Shown here in pieces: positions 5,053 through 6,898 of a DNA stretch of 6,898 nt. The stretch lies in contig JAAZEK010000269.1 in NCBI GenBank assembly GCA_012512335.1, positions 1 to 6,898 on the forward strand. The letters run 5' to 3'. Both the position numbers and the translations under genes were made by a program. A model generated the notes under the pieces. It saw only the letters and a program-made list of their open reading frames with translations, was not told the origin of the DNA and made no database searches. Source of the stretch: Clostridiales bacterium (GTDB lineage Bacteria > Bacillota > Clostridia > Caldicoprobacterales > DTU083). Every line of letters begins with the position of its first letter. Position 1 is the stretch's first letter.

Positions 5053-6504
5053 ATGAGAATAACTGAATTGGGGCTCAATCTGACCACTATCATTTTCTAT
5101 GCAAATATAGTGCTGGCTTTTGTGATTATCTTCTTAAGCCGAAAAAACCCAAGTGCCACCTGGGCTTGGGTACTGGTGTTGATGTTTATACCAGTTTTAG
5201 GTTTCGTGCTTTATTTATTTCTTGGACAAGATACCAGGCGCATTAATATCTTTGCTCACAAAGAAAGACAGGATAAAGAAAAAAGAAAGGCTCTCTTCCG
5301 GAACCTACTATTAGAGGAATGCTCTGATTTAAATCACCCTGCCCTTGAAACAAGCAAGGATCTAATGCGACTACACCTACATAATTCTAACTCCGTCTTC
5401 ACTCAGGATAATCAGGTCCATGTATTGAAAAACGGAGATGAGAAATTCCCTGCCTTGATCAAGGCATTAAAGTCTGCTCAACATCATATTCACATGGAAT
5501 ATTACATAATTCGAGATGACAAAATAGGTAAAGAAATTCGCAATATACTCGCTGCTAAGGCACGAGAGGGAGTAGAGGTAAGACTGCTTTACGATGGTAT
5601 GGGTTGCCTGGCACTACCTAAAAGCTATTCTAAGCCAATCTTAGATGCTGGTGGAGAAGTCGCTGTTTTCTTCCCTCCTTTTGTCCCCCATATCAATATT
5701 CGTGTAAATTACAGAAATCATAGAAAGATTACGGTAATCGACGGAAAAACCGCCTTTATTGGTGGTCTAAATCTCGGAGATGAATATTTAGGTAAATCAC
5801 CTAAGTACGGTTACTGGCGTGATACTCATTTCCAGATAGAAGGTAGCGCTGTTGATTATCTTCAGCTTTGCTTTCTTACCGATTGGGAATTTGCAGCTAA
5901 AACTACCATATCCTATAGCAAGAAGTATTTTCCCACTAAAAAGCAATCAGGTAGTAAGGGAATACAAATTATCACCAGTGGTCCAGACTCTAGGTGGGAT
6001 TCTATTCATCAAGGCTATTTCAAAATGATAAGTAACGCAAAGAAGAGTATTTACATACAAACTGCATATTTCGTACCAGACGACAGTCTCATTGCTGCAC
6101 TGAAAACTGCTGCCTTAAGTGGTGTTGAGGTACGTATTATTATACCAGGTAAGCGGGACCATCCCTTCGTACATTGGGCATCCACCTCCTATCTTTCTGA
6201 ACTGCTAGATTCTGGTGTGCAAGCCTACATCTATGATTATGATAGATTTATGCATGTAAAGGCGGTAATCGTAGATGGTAGTATTGCTTCTGTAGGCAGT
6301 GCCAACTTCGACATACGCAGCTTCATATACAATTTTGAGATTAATGCTGTTATATATGATGAAGAAGTTTCTTCCTGCATTGAACACCAATTCCGCGAGG
6401 ATTTACAGTATTGTATTAAAATGACCCGAGAGCTTTATGAGAAGCGTTCTATACTGATACGCTTTAAAGAGTCCGTGTCTAGATTGATATCTCCGTTGCT
6501 GTAA
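5053..6504 (+). CDS. cls: Cardiolipin synthase (phospholipase D superfamily)
   Basis: A 483-residue membrane enzyme of normal length. The family joins two phosphatidylglycerol molecules into cardiolipin and glycerol at the cytoplasmic membrane. Two N-terminal membrane helices are evident at about 12-28 and 36-57, ending in the usual YLFLGQDTRR. Two phospholipase D domains follow, each with a full HKD motif: H223-K225-D230 (NHRKITVIDG, then GGLNLGDEYLG) and H401-K403-D408 (MHVKAVIVDG, then GSANFDIRSF). The first domain also has the typical HMEYYIIRDD at about 147-156. The ATG is supported by AGGAG (5040-5044) 8 nt upstream. It is transcribed alone from the promoter near 4930-4956 and ends before a strong terminator at 6667-6727. 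The gene next upstream runs the other way. No sign of truncation. Confidence 0.96.
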   Translation: MRITELGLNLTTIIFYANIVLAFVIIFLSRKNPSATWAWVLVLMFIPVLGFVLYLFLGQDTRRINIFAHKERQDKEKRKALFRNLLLEECSDLNHPALETSKDLMRLHLHNSNSVFTQDNQVHVLKNGDEKFPALIKALKSAQHHIHMEYYIIRDDKIGKEIRNILAAKAREGVEVRLLYDGMGCLALPKSYSKPILDAGGEVAVFFPPFVPHINIRVNYRNHRKITVIDGKTAFIGGLNLGDEYLGKSPKYGYWRDTHFQIEGSAVDYLQLCFLTDWEFAAKTTISYSKKYFPTKKQSGSKGIQIITSGPDSRWDSIHQGYFKMISNAKKSIYIQTAYFVPDDSLIAALKTAALSGVEVRIIIPGKRDHPFVHWASTSYLSELLDSGVQAYIYDYDRFMHVKAVIVDGSIASVGSANFDIRSFIYNFEINAVIYDEEVSSCIEHQFREDLQYCIKMTRELYEKRSILIRFKESVSRLISPLL

Positions 6505-6516
6505 GCGGGATACAAG

Positions 6517-6627
6517 ATGCTAGATACGAGAAACGAATGGAAGTTGATACTTGTTACTGGTAAAACGGATTCTCAGAGATTTTTACGTGATGCAGAATTG
6601 GAGATGTGGAGTAAATATAGGGGCTGA
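6517..6627 (+). CDS. Doubtful small ORF (36 aa) downstream of cls
   Basis: An ATG-to-TGA frame 12 nt after the cls stop and before its terminator, so it would be on the cls transcript. The product starts MLDTRNEWKLILVTGKTDSQ and ends in WSKYRG. The only possible ribosome-binding site is a weak GCGGGA about 6 nt upstream. There is no recognised family, membrane segment or motif. It could be a real small protein, a decayed gene end, or chance. Confidence 0.2.
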   Translation: MLDTRNEWKLILVTGKTDSQRFLRDAELEMWSKYRG

Positions 6628-6666
6628 CTACTTAATAGAAGCGGGTGTCTTGACGTAGGATAAAGT

Positions 6667-6727
6667 AACAGCAGAGGATGCCCTAACTGGAAAGGAGCAC
6701 GCTCTGCTGTTTATTGTTTTCATTTTT
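6667..6727 (+). terminator. Intrinsic terminator after cls
   Basis: A perfect 10-bp stem AACAGCAGAG/CTCTGCTGTT (6667-6676 with 6702-6711), a 25-nt loop, and a T-rich tail to about 6727 (TTTATTGTTTTCATTTTT). On the other strand the stem is followed only by a weak T-rich stretch, so it may also slow transcripts of the convergent gene at the window end. Confidence 0.8.
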
Positions 6728-6782
6728 CTATCTTAGTCAAGTCACTTATGTGTATGTGTTACCCTGCAAAATTTGTTAAGAC

Positions 6783-6898
6783 CTATGCCCAGAATATTTC
6801 GCCTGTATCTTCAAAGACTAGTACCTCTTTCAAGAATGAAATAGCCTTCTGAAGTCCTTCATTGCCAGACATCAGACTATCTTCGTGCTCTATGCTAA
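6783..6898 (-). CDS. C-terminal fragment of a convergent gene (cut by the window edge)
   Basis: The minus strand is open from the window edge for 37 codons to a TAG at 6783-6785. The other two minus-strand frames hit stops within the first 25 nt. The visible tail includes GLQKAISFLKEVLVFEDTGE and ends in IFWA, which looks like amphipathic helix followed by strand and is plausible real protein. No family is recognisable from so short a piece, and the start lies outside the window. The gene converges on cls with the terminator region between them. Confidence 0.45.
   Translation of the reverse strand, partial: SIEHEDSLMSGNEGLQKAISFLKEVLVFEDTGEIFWA

Noticed and set aside
4899..5093. Minus-strand open frame of 64 codons between the long element copy and cls
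   Set aside because: It runs antisense across the cls promoter, leader and start, with no ribosome-binding site or recognisable family.
6205..6390. Minus-strand open frame of 61 codons
   Set aside because: It is antisense to the second HKD domain of cls.
6748..6852. Plus-strand 34-residue frame starting MCMCYPAKF
   Set aside because: No ribosome-binding site, it lies after the cls terminator, and it is antisense to the more plausible minus-strand C-terminal fragment.

Overview
The window reads as chromosomal DNA from a low-GC Gram-positive bacterium, probably a member of the Clostridia. The reasons are an AT-rich base composition, strong Shine-Dalgarno sites (AGGAGG or GGAGG about 8 nt before each start), extended -10 promoters, and a cardiolipin synthase of the Firmicutes two-helix type. 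Genus assignment is not possible from the sequence alone.

Left part (1-3720): an AraC-family regulator on the + strand converges on a two-gene minus-strand operon. That operon runs from a promoter near 3678-3707 through a nagA-type amino-sugar-6-phosphate deacetylase and then a UxaE-family (tagaturonate C4-epimerase-like) enzyme. The stop codons of the regulator and the epimerase gene overlap. The pairing suggests a small carbohydrate-use locus joining amino-sugar deacetylation with a C4 epimerisation. The real substrate of the epimerase is uncertain, and control by the AraC protein is inferred from proximity only.

Middle (3720-4900): a single-gene cyclophilin unit (minus strand) with its own extended -10 promoter and a good intrinsic terminator. 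On either side lie two related copies, in the same orientation, of a short non-autonomous element of 142 bp and 226 bp. Each has inverted ends built around GTTAC(A/T)GTTCAC plus an AT-rich inner arm. The longer copy is flanked by a perfect 8-bp direct repeat (GCCTAGAG) and the shorter one by a degraded 8-bp repeat. This is a MITE-like family and the most notable find. The long copy also carries a central nested hairpin that the short copy lacks.

Right part (4900-6898): a complete cardiolipin synthase gene (cls) on the + strand with a promoter, a roughly 90-nt leader that can form alternative hairpins, a doubtful 36-codon ORF after it, and a strong intrinsic terminator. The window ends in the C-terminal tail of a minus-strand gene that converges on cls.
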